Source: Cordilura impudica (lineage: Eukaryota; Arthropoda; Insecta; Diptera; Scathophagidae). Taken from it: 64,000 nt of DNA. The position numbers and the translations under genes are program-made. The notes below the pieces were generated by a model, which saw nothing but the letters and a program-made list of their open reading frames with translations, was not told the origin of the DNA and made no database searches. Where the stretch lies: NCBI GenBank assembly GCA_963682025.1, contig OY821520.1, forward strand, positions 237,893,364 to 237,957,363, read 5' to 3'. Below, in pieces: positions 24,101-36,144 of this stretch (position 1 is the stretch's first letter; each line of letters begins with the position of its first letter).

Positions 24101-24542
24101 TGAGAGAGATTTTTTTTGGTTATTATTTTGTTACTCCATCCGACCTATATGGCCGCAATGAAGAAATATTTGGCCAGTTAAAAGCCAAAAAAGCACGATT
24201 TAATGCATATAGCCACCCTACACAACCATTACCTTTACAATGGAGGTTAGGGCGAGCTATTTAATTAGCAAAAACTAAATTAAACGAGAAGTTATGTCAT
24301 ATAACCGGAAACACATAACCTAAATGCATTCCGATCAGCAACTACGATGACCAAAAAGCAAACACCGAAATAAATCCGAAATAATAGAAAAGACGAAAAT
24401 CAACCCAAAGAGTTTGCTGAAATAATTTGGTATTAAGTTTAACAAATTGTTTACTTTTTCATTTACATTTATTATCAAGACTCAAACCGAGGTGGAGGGT
24501 ATCAAAGATTCGGCACAGCCGAATTTAACACTCTTACTTGTT
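21191..24542. mobile_element. Helentron/Helitron-like repeat, copy A
   Basis: Starts TTTTTATACCCTCCAC and ends with a hairpin ATTCGGC-ACA-GCCGAAT (24508-24524) followed by TTAACACTCTTACTTGTT. A 3' hairpin just before a short fixed tail, with no terminal inverted repeat, is the pattern of Helitron/Helentron non-autonomous elements. The second half (about 22237-24542) is nearly identical to 55319-57672. No Rep/helicase is present. The 102-codon and 70-codon plus-strand frames inside it look like chance frames. Confidence 0.6.
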
Positions 24543-24547
24543 AAAAG

Positions 24548-25720
24548 TTCATTTTGACTTATTTAAAGCTTTTTTATATGACAATTTGCAACATCATTCC
24601 ACACTGGGGCTCCATAAAACATTATAGACATAAAAATAGTTTTAAAAATTAAAATTTTGCTGTCAAGACTTAGAGTGGACTTCCTATTTACAAACGAATA
24701 TAAACGTTTTGTGACAGTATTTAATTTGTTTATTACATAGGAAACGTGTTGGCTGAAATTCATTTTTGAGTCCAGTATGACTCCAAGATATTTGACTTTA
24801 GTTTCCCATTTAATATCAGTGTTAAGGAAACTGAGATCTCTTTGAGCTGTGAAACATTGCTTATGCTTCTAGTGAAATATATTGCCTGCGTCTTTTCCGT
24901 GTTAACAAGTATTTTCCATTTTTTGAAATATGCCTCTAAACTTATTAAAGCATATTGGAGTCTGTTGATAATATCTTCAGCAAATATTGCATGACAGATA
25001 ATCGCAGTATCATCTGCAAATATAGATGACGAGCAATCAGCCACAGTAGGAAAATCAGATGTAAATATATTGTATAAAATTGGTGAGAGGCAAGATCCTT
25101 GGGGGTGGCCCGCTGATATTGCAATTTTTGTTGAAAAGCTACTTCCTATATAAACTTTATATGATCTATTATACAAAAAGCTCTGAATTAGTTTAATGAT
25201 TTATGTTGGAAAATTAAAGTTTATCATTTTGAAAATGAGTCCATTATGCAATACAGAGTCGAGGGCAGATTTAATATCCAATAGTACCATGCCCGTGGAA
25301 TTTCTGGCATTAAAATTATTTTTAATTTTGGATTTAATCCTAATTAAAGTATGGGACGTATTGTTCTAAAGTTCTAAATCCGAATTGATGTGTTGGAAAA
25401 ACATGATTTTCTTCACAAAACTTTAAAACTTTTTCTTTCAAAACTTTTTCTAAAATTTAGCTTAATGATGATAAACAAGCTAATTGGCATATAAGATGAT
25501 GGGCAAGAGGATACTCTGTTCGGCTTACATATTGCAATATCTTTTGCCTCTTTCCAGCAATCTGGAAAATAAAAAAAATTTAAGCAGTAATTAATAATAT
25601 TTGTTATAGTTTGTACACCTTTTTTTAGGAAGAGCTTTTATTATTTTGTTGCTTATCCCATCGATTCCAGGAGACTTTTTTGCTTTGAGATATTTGATTA
25701 TATTTGTAAATTATCGGTTG
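24548..25720 (-). pseudogene. Jockey-clade LINE reverse transcriptase, 3' part
   Basis: Minus-strand frames give, in order, degenerate palm text near 25700-25200, then FLYNRSYKVYIG and GHPQGSCLSPILYNIFTSDF near 25100-25060, the catalytic FADDTAIICHA near 25020, LEAYFKKWKILVNTEKTQAI near 24890, and after a frame break NFSQHVSYVINKLN and IFMSIMFYGAPVW near 24620. This is motif series 4-7 plus thumb of a Jockey-type RT. Endonuclease and the N-terminal palm are absent or unreadable, so it is 5'-truncated and dead. It lies directly beside the Helentron-like end. Confidence 0.85.
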
Positions 25721-27395
25721 AAACGTAGTAGCCGCTGTTTATGGTGGTCTACGTGCATATTTTCATATATTTGTATGGAGATTGGTCGAGACGTAGTTTG
25801 CCTATGCCAGTCTGATTCAAGTGAAGTTTTAGTGAAGTTCCTGGTACTTGTTCGATCCCTAAAAGTATATATTTGTTATGCTAAATAGTTATATATATGT
25901 TTCTACATGCTTCTAAACATGAAAAATATTAATATTTACTACTCGAGCACCCGTTCGGCTGGAGTAGCTCGATACTCGGGCAATGGAAAACTTTGGTATT
26001 AATTTCTGCAACTTACATACTTCTTTAAATATATTGTTCAAAATTGACGGCCACATTTTTGTTCAATGATTGTCAAAGTCAGTTATAGAAAAAAAAAAGA
26101 TATTGGGTTCAAAATTCTCTTTATTTTATTTAATAATTTAACCCTTTATAGCAGCGACCGTAATAGTTATACCTTTCAAAATAACTTTTTTTCTCTCGAA
26201 AAAATAAAAATCTAAAAATAACTGTCAAAGAATTTTCTGAAAGACTAGTTCACAAAAATCAATATTGCATGCTTGAATGAATTCTCTGACATTTGGATTA
26301 ACTGCACTTCGTGATTTCTTTTAAACTTTAATAACAAAACGCTTGATTGACACCGAACGATTTATATTTTAAACAAATTTATCTAATAATGTATTGATAA
26401 TTATCATGGAATGGGAGTTAATCGGTTTGGCAAGTGAGGTATCCTTTTAATTCTGTATACTTTTTGTTTTTAATAAGCATGTCTCCGCTTTGGAGTACAT
26501 GCATATTTTTTATTTCCATACAAATAACTGCTTAGGGTTTATAAGACCGACTATGAAAACAATAACATTTCGGATAATGTTGCTTTTTAAAATTATTGTT
26601 TTTACCACTTCTACTTAGTTAAAGGTCAAAAAACAAGTTCAAACTCCAGACCCTGGCACCTGAGTATACTTTTTAAAGGTTCGCTGAATCCTAATTTGAC
26701 TGCTAAATCATAGTGTAAAAATGTAAAAATCACTTTTATTCTATAGCTGAGACTGTATTACATCGCGAAGACAACTTTTTACACAAAACTCTTTCGGAAA
26801 TTTTTAGATATCTTATTTTCTCTTGGACAAATCATCCGTTGAAATTACTACACACAGAAGAAATATTCGCCAACTGAATTCTTCTTAAGTGGAACAATGG
26901 TATTTTCGATTGTATCACAAAGATATTTCTTAGCATCGGGCATTTTTCTACTTTTAAGGCAACAGAATTGTTGAACCAAAAATTCGGTTATTAGCATAAT
27001 CGCAATTCATTTGGTAATAAATTCGATAGCCACAATGAATCTGTTTTCATTGTGGTTACTGCATTAATATTGCCTCAAAGTTTTTAAGGCCGCTAAATCC
27101 AAATCCGACCTCGGAATTGCTCCATCGCATAAGTGTTTCGAGAAATTTCTACCTTAAAATGCAAATTTTGCAAAGCTGAGATCAAATTCGGATTCAGCGC
27201 CGCTCTAAAAACTTTTAAAAAAGTATAGTTTGATCTCAGGATCAGGAATTTTATGTACATTTTTTTCCCCTATATATAATGTTAAAGAACGTTTGCACCG
27301 AGAACAAATAAAATATCTAAAAAAAATTCGAAAAAGGGTTTTAAAAGGCAAGAGTACTAATAATCTACATTGGGTGAGCAATATATGAATTTAAA
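25721..27395. other. Intergenic, no gene seen
   Basis: Contains a small hairpin CCACAATGAATCTGTTTTCA...TTGTGG near 27030 and an imperfect inverted pair at about 27078-27112 and 27178-27225. No coding region or known repeat end can be supported. Confidence 0.4.
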
Positions 27396-28621
27396 TAAGT
27401 ACGAAAATTATAGTCGGTCTTTGGTTCAACTAATTGGATATAGAAAATAAGCATAAACCAAATTTGAGTGCCACTGTTATTAATTTTTTTGCCTGCAGAT
27501 ATGAAAAAGCTCATATCAGATGCTATATTTATAAGGGGTCTAGGTCGAAAAATGCACCGATCCTGACCATATTATTTTTTGCAAAAACATATACAAACCA
27601 AATTTGAGAAAAATCTAGGCAATTTTTTTGTTTTTGATAGATTTAAGTGAAGATCGGGAAGCAGCTTTATATGGGGGCTATGACTAAGAATTGTCCTATT
27701 GGATTTATTTTTAAACTAATGACGTTATCGTTATAATAAATAAATACAGATCAAATTTGACCGAGTTTTATATTACAATATGGTTCTTATAACCATTTAA
27801 ATCAATGTAATAGCGTCCATTTGTATGGGGACTAGGTCTGAACATGCACCAATTTTCACCAATTTCAAGAGCTTTTGGCCTTTGGCCGATAAAAGCTTAT
27901 ATGCCAAATTTCATCAAAATAAAATAATATTTGTATTTTGATTACAAGGTTTACATGGACGGACGGATGAACGGACGGACGTTTATTAATTCTTTTTCCG
28001 ATTCTTCAACATTATTTTCAAAAAAGGCCTTTTCAGAACCATAACTTAATAGCAAATTTCATTAAGTATGGGATCGAACTCATCCTCCATATAATCTAAT
28101 TTACGCGTACGTGCATTTATACTATTTCTTAAACTTTTTAATAACCGATATAAGTCATCAAAATATTTTGTGGGGTCCACATTTTGGAATCCGAATTTAA
28201 GATTCAATATTTGTACTTCTAAATGAATGAAGTGATTTCTGTCCATCAGTCAGTCTATCTGTCCGTCCGTCTGTGTATCCATTTAAACTTTGTAATCAAA
28301 TATGAATATATTTTAATGAAATTTAGTATATAAGATTTTATCGATCATAAGATGAACGCTATTAGTGAAATTAGTGAAAACCGGAGCTTGTTCAGACCTA
28401 GACCTCTTACAAATAGCCCCTATCAGACCGACTAAATGTTCGTAAGATTCAGATTCTCACATATATATGGATACAATTTGGTGTATGTGTGTCTATTATT
28501 CCCACTAATCAGTAGTCCAAAAATTCCTGTAGAAGAACTTTTAGTCTTATTCCCCATACAAAAGCTGATGCCCGATCTTACTTTAAATCTATCAGAAAAC
28601 AAAAATATTGCATAGATTTTT

Positions 28622-30060
28622 GATGTGTAAACATCTATACGCGCAGGGGGGTAAATTTCTATTTCACAATACAATCGCAAAAACAGCGTAACACATCGGT
28701 GTGAGCTGAAGTGTTAATCGGTGTGACTTTATCTGATTGTATTTGTGAAAAAATTATGATATGTTCTTTTCTAAACATTTTCCAATTGTCTTTCAAAAAA
28801 CATCAATTGTATTTCAGAAAACATCAATTGTATTTCAGAAACCATCAATATAATTTCAGAAAACATCATTTGAATTACAGAAAACATAAATAGAATTTCA
28901 GAAAACATCAATATAATTTCAGAAAACATCATTCGAGTTTCAGAAAACATCAATTGAATTTCAGAAAGCATCAATAGAATTTCAGAAAACATCAATTGTA
29001 TTTCAGAAAACATCAATTGTATTTCAGAAAACATCATTTGAATTTCAGAAAACATAAATAGAATTTCAGAAAACATCATTCGAGTTTCAGAAAACATCAA
29101 TTAAATTTCAGAAAACATCAATAGAATTTCAGAAAACATAAATAGAATTTCAGAAAACATCAATATAATTTCAGAAAACATCATTCGAGTTTCAGAAAAC
29201 ATCAATTGAAATTCAGAAAGCATCAATAGAATTTCAGAAAACATCAATTGTATTTCAGAAAACATCAATTGTATTTCAGAAAACATCATTTGAATTTCAG
29301 AAAACATAAATAGAATTTCAGAAAACATCAATATAATTTCAGAAAACATCATTCGAGTTTCAGAAAACATCAATTGAATTTCAGAAAACATCAATATAAT
29401 TTCAGAAAACATCATTCGAGTTTCAGAAAACATCAATTGAATTTCAGAAAGCATCAATAGAATTTCAGAAAACATCAATTGTATTTCAGAAACCATCAAT
29501 ATAATTTCAGAAAACATCATTTGAATTTCAGAAAACATAAATAGAATTTCAGAAAACATCATTCGAGTTTCAGAAAACATCAATTGAATTTCAGAAAACA
29601 TCAATATAATTTCAGAAAACATCATTCGAGTTTCAGAAAACATCAATTGAATTTCAGAAAGCATCAATAGAATTTCAGAAAACATCAATTGTATTTCAGA
29701 AACCATCAATATAATTTTAGAAAACATCATTTGAATCTCAGAAAACATAAATAGAATTTCAGAAAACATCAATATAATTTCAGAAAATATCATTCGAGTT
29801 TCAGAAAACATCAATTGAATTTCAGAAAGCATCAATAGAATTTCAGAAAACATCAATTGTATTTCAGAAAACATCAATTGCATTTCAGAAAACATCAATT
29901 GAATTTCAGAAAACATCAATTGCATTTCAGAAAACATCAATTGAATTTCAGAAAACAGCACAATCGACTTATTTTTTATGCACTGGAAAATATGATGTTG
30001 ATGTTTTCTTTAATTATTTGATGTTTACACATCTCCCTTGTGATCGGACTCACATGATTT
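28622..30060. mobile_element. Helentron-like repeat, copy 2, with giant minisatellite core
   Basis: Same ends as copies 1 and 3: GATGTGTAAACATC at 28622 and GATGTTTACACATC near 30020 followed by GTGATCGGACTCACATGAT. The first ~140 bp match copy 1 (CGCGCAGGGGGGTAAATTTC). The core, however, is a ~1.17-kb array of 21-bp units. The flanks rejoin cleanly across it (TTGCATAGATTTT | CAATTTGGTTTAT), with no obvious duplication. Confidence 0.75.
28790..29960. repeat. 21-bp minisatellite, about 55 units
   Basis: Consensus unit TTTCAGAAAACATCAATTGA plus one A. Because 21 is a multiple of 3, the minus strand stays open for 109 and 286 codons as repeats of MFSEIQL variants. Unit variants recur in a fixed order: the AAAGCATC variant lies at about 28968, 29220, 29451, 29661 and 29829, spacings of 252, 231, 210 and 168 bp (12, 11, 10 and 8 units), so the array grew by higher-order duplications. 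I do not regard the open frames as genes. Confidence 0.9.
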
Positions 30061-30429
30061 TTTTTTTTCAATTTGGTTTATATATATTTTTGAGAAAAGT
30101 AAGTGACTTTACTAAATATGGTCATGATCGGTCCATATATTGAGCTAGTCCTGATATGAAAATAACAACAGATATTAACTTTTTCATATCTACACGCCAT
30201 AAATTAATAACAATAGCACTAACATTTGGTTTACGCTTATTTTCTACATCCAGTTTTTACCTCAGCAAAGTTGGATCCAAGGCCCCTCTCGAAACGCAAA
30301 TTTAGTTTTGTATCAATAAGATCTGAAAGTATTTGAGCGTAATTAATTTTCAATCATTTCACTTTCTATAGAAGACTTAAATAAAATAATCCAACCCATA
30401 AAAAGAAAGTTTTTATTAAAATCTTTCCT

Positions 30430-31030
30430 TATGCATATGAGTTTTGAATCTCTCCGTAACTGTGCGTGCCTTTGCGTGACTATTTTAAAATTAATCTTTG
30501 GTCATAAGAAGTCTATGGACAAAGTTTCAGATTGATTGGGTGAGCCGAAATGGGATTTAAATCACTTCGAGACTGTGCGTGACTATGCGTGACTGTGTGT
30601 GACAATCTTAAAATCAATCTTTGGCCACAAAAAGTCTATGGACGAAGTTTCAGCTCGATCGGATGAGGGGAAGTGAGGTTTTAATTTCTCCGTGACTGTG
30701 CGTGACTATGTCGAAGTTAATATTTCTTTATAGCAAATATATCGACCAAGTTTCAGATTGATTGGATGAGAGGAAATCCGTTTTAAATCTCTCCGTGACT
30801 GTGCGTGACCATGCGTAGCTGTGCGTGACTAAGTCAAAGTTAATATTTTTTTCACAGCAAATGCATGGATCAAGTTTCAGATCGATCGGATGATTGGAAA
30901 TGACATTTACATTACTCCGTGACTGTGCGTGAATATGCGTGACTGTGCGTGACTACCCCAAAATTAATCTGTAGTCACAACAAGACTATGCGCCAAGTTT
31001 CAGATCATTTGAATAAGGGGGAATGTGGTT
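30430..31030. repeat. Five tandem copies of a ~118-bp unit
   Basis: Each unit holds CTCCGTGACTGTGCGTGACT (with a 10-bp sub-period TGCGTGAC/TATGCGTGAC), then AATTAATCTTTGGTCACA-like text, then GACCAAGTTTCAGATTGATT and GGATGAGGGGAAATG. Copies begin near 30452, 30570, 30690, 30795 and 30915. It ends in a (GACA)n tract at 31038-31061. No coding sense apparent. Confidence 0.8.
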
Positions 31031-31037
31031 GACCCAC

Positions 31038-31061
31038 GACAGACAGACAGACAGACAGACA
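31038..31061. repeat. (GACA)n microsatellite
   Basis: Six or so perfect GACA/CAGA repeats directly after the ~118-bp tandem array. Confidence 0.9.
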
Positions 31062-31449
31062 GTCAGAGAGTATGAGTTAAAAGAAAGAGTTTAAAAAGTT
31101 TAGTTTGTAAACGTAAATTAATTATTTGAAATTTGTATAGAAAAAATCAAATTTCATATAAAATTCAAACGTTTCGTTCCATCAAATGAGACCATAAGAA
31201 TTTCGAAAATGAAAAAAAAAACAATTCTTCGCCATATTTTAAGACACTTTAATTTTAAGTAAATCTTGCTGCTAATTTACAAACAAATATGAAATTCTGT
31301 CGTTTCTTTTTTTCATCATTTAAATTCTCAATGTCATGTTTGCTTTACAGTTTGAGGTCGACCTTAAACAAGGCCACTAGAGAATACTGCATTTTCTTAA
31401 GAACGAATTAAAATGTTAATTCAGCCCAATTTTGCAAAGAACTTAATGG

Positions 31450-31490
31450 TATAAAAACAATGCATTGCGAATGGTTAAGATATCAGTAAA
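31450..31490 (+). promoter_or_regulatory. TATA box and initiator of OBP gene 1
   Basis: TATAAAA at 31450-31456, and ATCAGT at 31482-31487, the arthropod initiator core, about 33 bp downstream. The ATG at 31528 follows after a ~43-nt leader. The spacing and motifs match insect core promoters. Confidence 0.7.
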
Positions 31491-31527
31491 CATTTACAGT
31501 TTATCAAAACAAAACAACAAGTGCAAT

Positions 31528-32221
31528 ATGAAATATTCCGCAACAACAATTATTTTCATCATTTTCATATATTTCAATGTGGCCAACAGTAAAAGTGTAA
31601 GTTTAAATTTAAATCTTTTTTGCTGGAAGTTAAAGTAATTGATTTGAAAATTCCCTTTTAGATGAAAAGCTTCTATGGCAACTCCTTAATGGCCGATAAA
31701 AGTCAACGGAAACCCTTGGCCAGTCCTTTAGGAAATAGTCTTCATAACAGCTATAAACGGTCCAAACGTCAATTGCCACAGGGCATACAAGACTTGCAAG
31801 ATGTTCTCATTAAAGCCAAAGAAGAATGTGCCAAAGACTTAAAAATGAATCCTAAAATATCGGCCAAATCTCTATTGTATGAAGAAAATCCCTCAAAAAA
31901 AGAGAAATGTTTAATGGCTTGTATATTGACAAAAACAAAACTGGTAAGTTAATTTATAAAAAAAAAACCCTTTACCAATGTCTATATAAACAAATAAATT
32001 CTTGTTAGATGGACAACACCAACAAATTGTCAGCTAAAGGTATAGCTCGTGCTGCCGGTGTGGTCTCCAATAACAATCCCTTAATTGTTTCCGTGGCTGT
32101 AGCCACAGCCAATAATTGTAATACCCTAATCAAGGCCACCGATAAATGTGAGGCTGCCCATCAAATCAATAGATGTATTGCCGGAGAGCTGAAAGCTCAT
32201 AAATTGAAATTATTCTATTAA
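31528..32221 (+). CDS. Odorant-binding protein (PBP/GOBP family), three exons
   Basis: Exons 31528-31596, 31662-31943 and 32009-32221; both introns are phase 0 with GTAAGT donors and TTTTAG/GTTAG acceptors, total 187 codons. Residues 1-20 are a signal peptide (MKYSATTIIFIIFIYFNVAN). Six cysteines fit the OBP pattern: C79, C106, C110, C154, C164, C173, with C2-x3-C3 (CLMAC) and C5-x8-C6. OBPs are small soluble carriers of hydrophobic ligands, secreted into sensillar lymph, reproductive fluids or haemolymph. Unusual here is a ~50-residue stretch between signal and C1 with a basic site KRSKR (residues 55-59) just before QLPQGIQ, which could be a proprotein cleavage site. AATAAA at 32332. I cannot assign an ortholog name. 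Confidence 0.88.
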
Positions 32222-32687
32222 AATTTTGCAATGCTCTTGCTCACAAACTAGAACTATTTCATGTAAATAATTATTGTAATTAAATTATTTTTCAATACGT
32301 GTACTTTTAAGCACGAATATTAATTTTATATAATAAAATATATATATATATATATATGTACCTATATATAAATAAATATGATATTATAAAAAAACAACTG
32401 TATTTAATTGTAAATCCAGTAAGTAAATATATTGATTTTTTTTTTTTTAAGAATTGTTTAAATTATCACATTCATTATTTTATATGTTGACATTTTTTTT
32501 AAATAATTATAGCCAATTTACTCTAACTATTTGACTTAATTACCCTTGTAATTGTTTTCTAGACCCAAACATGAAGGTGGCGATTAATGTTGAACATGAA
32601 TGCCAATTTTAAATGGAGTTAATTAAAGCAGTCAGTTATTGATATTTTTTAATGAATACTAAAAATTAAATAAATAAATTAAATAAA
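32222..32687. other. 3' flank of OBP gene 1
   Basis: Holds the AATAAA signal at 32332-32337 with a (TA)n tract at 32337-32356. Otherwise AT-rich, without gene. Confidence 0.5.
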
Positions 32688-33842
32688 ACAAGTAAGAAAA
32701 TTATAGTCGGTCTAGACTCTAGACCGTCTATATGATATCCTATACCATGAATTTAGAGAAAGGGTCTAAGGTCTAACTAATTGGATATAGAAAGTACGAT
32801 ATGAAATGGATCATAGCGAACGCTATTTTTATATGGGGACTAGTTCGAAAAATAGACCGATCCTGCCCATATTTACTGACGTCATTTATTTTTGGAAAAA
32901 AAAGTAACAACCCAAATTTGAGAGTAATATGCACAATACTTTTATTATACCCTATACCACTATGTGGTTTACCGATCCAATCAGAATCACTAGCTGATTC
33001 GATTTAACGATGTCCGTCCGTCCGTCCGTCTGTGTGTCCATGTAAAGTTTGTAATCAAACTGCAGCTCGCAAATATGAATATATTTCGATGAAGTTTCGT
33101 ATGTAAGCTTTTATCGGCCACAGGATGAACGCTATTGAAATTGGTGAGAATCGGTCTATGTTCAGACCTATCCCCCATACAAATAACCCCTATGAAATCA
33201 ACATAAATTGCCATAAGATCTAAATTATCATATAAATCTTAGTCAAATTGAGTTTGTGTGTATTTATTACATCCATTAATCAGCAGTCCAAAAATGATCT
33301 CTATGGGATAACTCTTAGTCATAGGCCCCATATAAAGTTGCTTCCCGATCTTCACTTAAATCTATCAAAAAACAAAAATATTGCACTGATTCATCTCAAA
33401 TTTTGTTTGTATATATTTTTGCAAAATACAAGAGGCTTTACCAAACATGGTCAGGATCGGTCCAATTTTGGGCCTAGTCCCCATATAGATATAACATCCG
33501 ATATGAACTTTTTCATATCTGCAGCCAAAAAAATTTTTAAAAATCCCACTCAAATTTGGTTTATGCTTATTTTCTTTGTCCAGTTAGTTTAGCCTAAGAG
33601 ATAGGGTCTCTAAACGCATGGTATAGGGCAGCGATGGCGAACCTTTTTGACAAGTGAGTCAAAATTGAATTTATTTTTTTGTAATATCAACCTACGGGTC
33701 AAATATTATTTTAGTAATTAAAGATTTAACAAAAAATACATGTAAATATGATTTTATTTACTATTCGCACATATATATATGATTATTATTTTATAATAAA
33801 AAAACAAAGAAAATTTAATATCAAAAAAATTATACATATACA

Positions 33843-34727
33843 CTAAGGTGGCCCTTAAAAAAAAAAGTGTTAAAAGTAAGGGTCTTATCCCCCAGAAATA
33901 TGCGAATGGCCAAAAAACTGGGAAATACGAAGTTTTGGGCCAATCGAAAGATGTTTAGAGGTCGCTCAAAGCGATTGAAAATTGAAAATGTGTTTATATG
34001 GTGAAAAAATGAATTTTTTTCAGTTTTTGGTAAATTTTATGAATATTAGAAACATTTTTGTTCTACATGAAAAATTATTCGATATAAAGAGACAATTATC
34101 TATTCAAAAAGGTATAAAAGTTTTAATTCGGTTTAGAACCAGCCCAGTAATAAATAATACCCCAGACCACTAAAGTGTAAATTATTACTTCCCCGAGAAA
34201 TTCGAGGACACATCATAAATATTTTTTAAATTAATTACTACGATATAATTTTTTTACTTAAAACACTCAAGGTTATGAGATATGGAATAAGATTTTTTTA
34301 TTAGATGTCGTAAACCTGTCCTAAGATGATGTCACACGCGAACAAAATTTTTGGGATGTTTTTGAAATCTCCAATTTCGAACTTCAAAAATTTTTCTTCA
34401 ACAAAATCGAGAAAATTGGGGAAAAAAGTTCATAGAATTGTTAAATATATCTTATGTTATTAAAATAAAAAAAAAAATAAAAATATCCCCCGACACACTT
34501 GAGTATGGCAACCATTTGATTTTTTCGGATTTCGAAAAAACTGTGTTTTTTGGTAATAACACGGCTTAGTTGCTGTCATAAAATATTTAAAATTGAAAAT
34601 TAGCTACTTCTGTAATGTTAGTTGTTTTGTTTTATCATCGTTACTCAAGGGTGCCAAAAAAAACTTTTTGGACATCACTAACCCATGCAGACCTGCGGCC
34701 CAAAATGACCCCAATTTTTTTTTGCAT
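33843..34727. repeat. Left ~885-bp inverted arm
   Basis: Inverse of about 36145-37030; differences are single substitutions and A/T run lengths (for example AGTTTTGGGCC against AGCTTTGGGCC). Confidence 0.85.
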
Positions 34728-35030
34728 TTTTTTTTTAATAATCAAAAGCCAAGTATACCTTGTAAGTATACCTTGTAAAGTAAAGTAAATTTAGGCTTAT
34801 TTACTAACTTAAAGTTCACATTGCAAAATTTGGGGTTTTTGGGGATATTTTTTGAAATGAAATATCAATAAGCAGTGCCAACAAGCCTGGTAAAAACCGG
34901 AAAATTAAATAAAGAATTTTAAATCTAATATTTTGTGCAACCATTTTGTAGTTGGGGATTTTTGGGGATAATTTTTGATTTGTTTGGGGACAACGAAAAA
35001 AAGTACCTGGCAAGCCTGTTTTTATAAGAA
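34728..35030. other. Spacer between arm and ORF
   Basis: Non-repeated AT-rich DNA with stops in all forward frames (for example TAA at about 35025). It probably replaces the missing N-terminal part of the transposase. Confidence 0.45.
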
Positions 35031-35882
35031 ATTGTCCGCAAGGATATAGTTAGAGATGACTACAGAGAACTATTGGAATTGACAACTATATGCTTAGGAA
35101 CAAGCGAGAATATTAAATTCCGTATTCCTGGTCCCACTCATCATGCACGCTGGATGTCAAAAGCGTTATATTGCTTAAAAATTTATTTGTTTCGATCAGA
35201 ATTCAAGCTAACAGAATATGAAGCGAAAGCACTTGCAGATATATGCGCTTTTATTTTAAAGTTTTATGTTAAGCTCTGGTTTAATTGTGTTATTCCATCC
35301 AAAGCGCCTTATCAAGATTTATCTTTTATCAAAGAAATTTACGAGTACAGAAACGTAAATAAAAAAATAGCCGATATTGGAATAAAAAAAATTGTAAACC
35401 ATTTATGGTATCTATCAGATGAATGTGTTGCAATGGCATTGTTCAATAATAGCGTTTCTATTGACATGAAAAAAAAAATTGCTGAAAAAATAAAAAATAT
35501 TGATAGCTGCGATGAAGATGTAGAAAGTGTTAAACGTGTACTGGTGAAACCCAGCGAAATCAATCAGTTTATAGAAAAAGAACTTTATGATTTTGTTACA
35601 GTAAACACAATTAAGTTTTTTTCCCGTTTTGGAATTTCCTTCCAATTTTTAAATGTAGATCCTTTGTACTGGGATGATACTGAAACTTATAAAACCGGAA
35701 TCGATATTGTTTCAAAAATTAAAGTGGTAAATGATACAGCAGAACGCGGCGTTAAATTGATTGAAGAGTATAACAATATCTTAACAAAGAATGAAAAAGA
35801 AAAGCAATACTTATTACAAGTCGTAAGTGAATACAGAAAACAATTTCAATCGCACACTAAATCATCTTTAACTACACCTTAA
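35031..35882 (+). pseudogene. C-terminal part of an uncharacterised transposase
   Basis: The frame is open from about 35031 (IVRKDIVRDDYRELLELTTI) to the TAA at 35880-35882, about 283 codons, but begins without an ATG after a stop, so the N-terminal part is missing; the first Met is near residue 42. Recognisable blocks are RIPGPTHHARWMSKALYCLK, LTEYEAKALADICAFILKFY, HLWYLSDECVAMALF and, near the end, VVNDTAERGVKLIEEYN. This pattern is shared by transposon-borne proteins common in arthropod genomes; the NDTAERGV block may hold the last acidic catalytic residue. Absence of any frame damage in 283 codons is notable for this window. Confidence 0.7.
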
Positions 35883-36144
35883 TGAAGAGAACAAATTTCA
35901 CATTTCATATTCTTAACACCCTAGTCACAATAAAGTATTTGTTTTAACAAAAACAATTGTTATAAAAATAATTCATATGCACTCTTCTGTAAATAAATAA
36001 AATATGTAAATATGTAAAATATGTAAAATATGTAAATATGTAAAATAAATAAACATAATATTTCATAATATTTCATATCGCATTTCCTAAAATTAATTAG
36101 TAGTAAGCAAAAAACTTACTTCTTTTGTAAATTAAAAAAAAAAA

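Larger units (their letters stand above)
27396..30300. mobile_element. Dispersed repeat with mirrored arms, split by insertion
   Basis: Opens GAAAATTATAGTCGGTCT and contains one arm (AAGTGAAGATCGGGAAGCAG; GACCGATCCTGACCATAT) and later, in reverse, the same arm sequences (about 28440-28620 and 30062-30260). The mirrored half is cut at 28621/30061 by the minisatellite-bearing element. The same family is seen at 32688-40421, 40422-40800 and 49081-50040. Copies carry (GGAC)n-like ACGGACGGACG tracts. Confidence 0.55.

Noticed and set aside
28790..29960. CRISPR-like regular repeat array
   Set aside because: Units are contiguous with no unique spacers, in a eukaryotic, transposon-rich context. It is a minisatellite.
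28771..29961. Two long minus-strand open frames (109 and 286 codons) of MFSEIQL repeats
   Set aside because: They follow from a 21-bp tandem repeat, whose period is a multiple of three. No signal, start context or non-repeat domain supports a protein.
33248..33592. 114-codon plus-strand open frame
   Set aside because: Lies in the mirrored arm of a dispersed repeat whose other copies do not keep the frame open.
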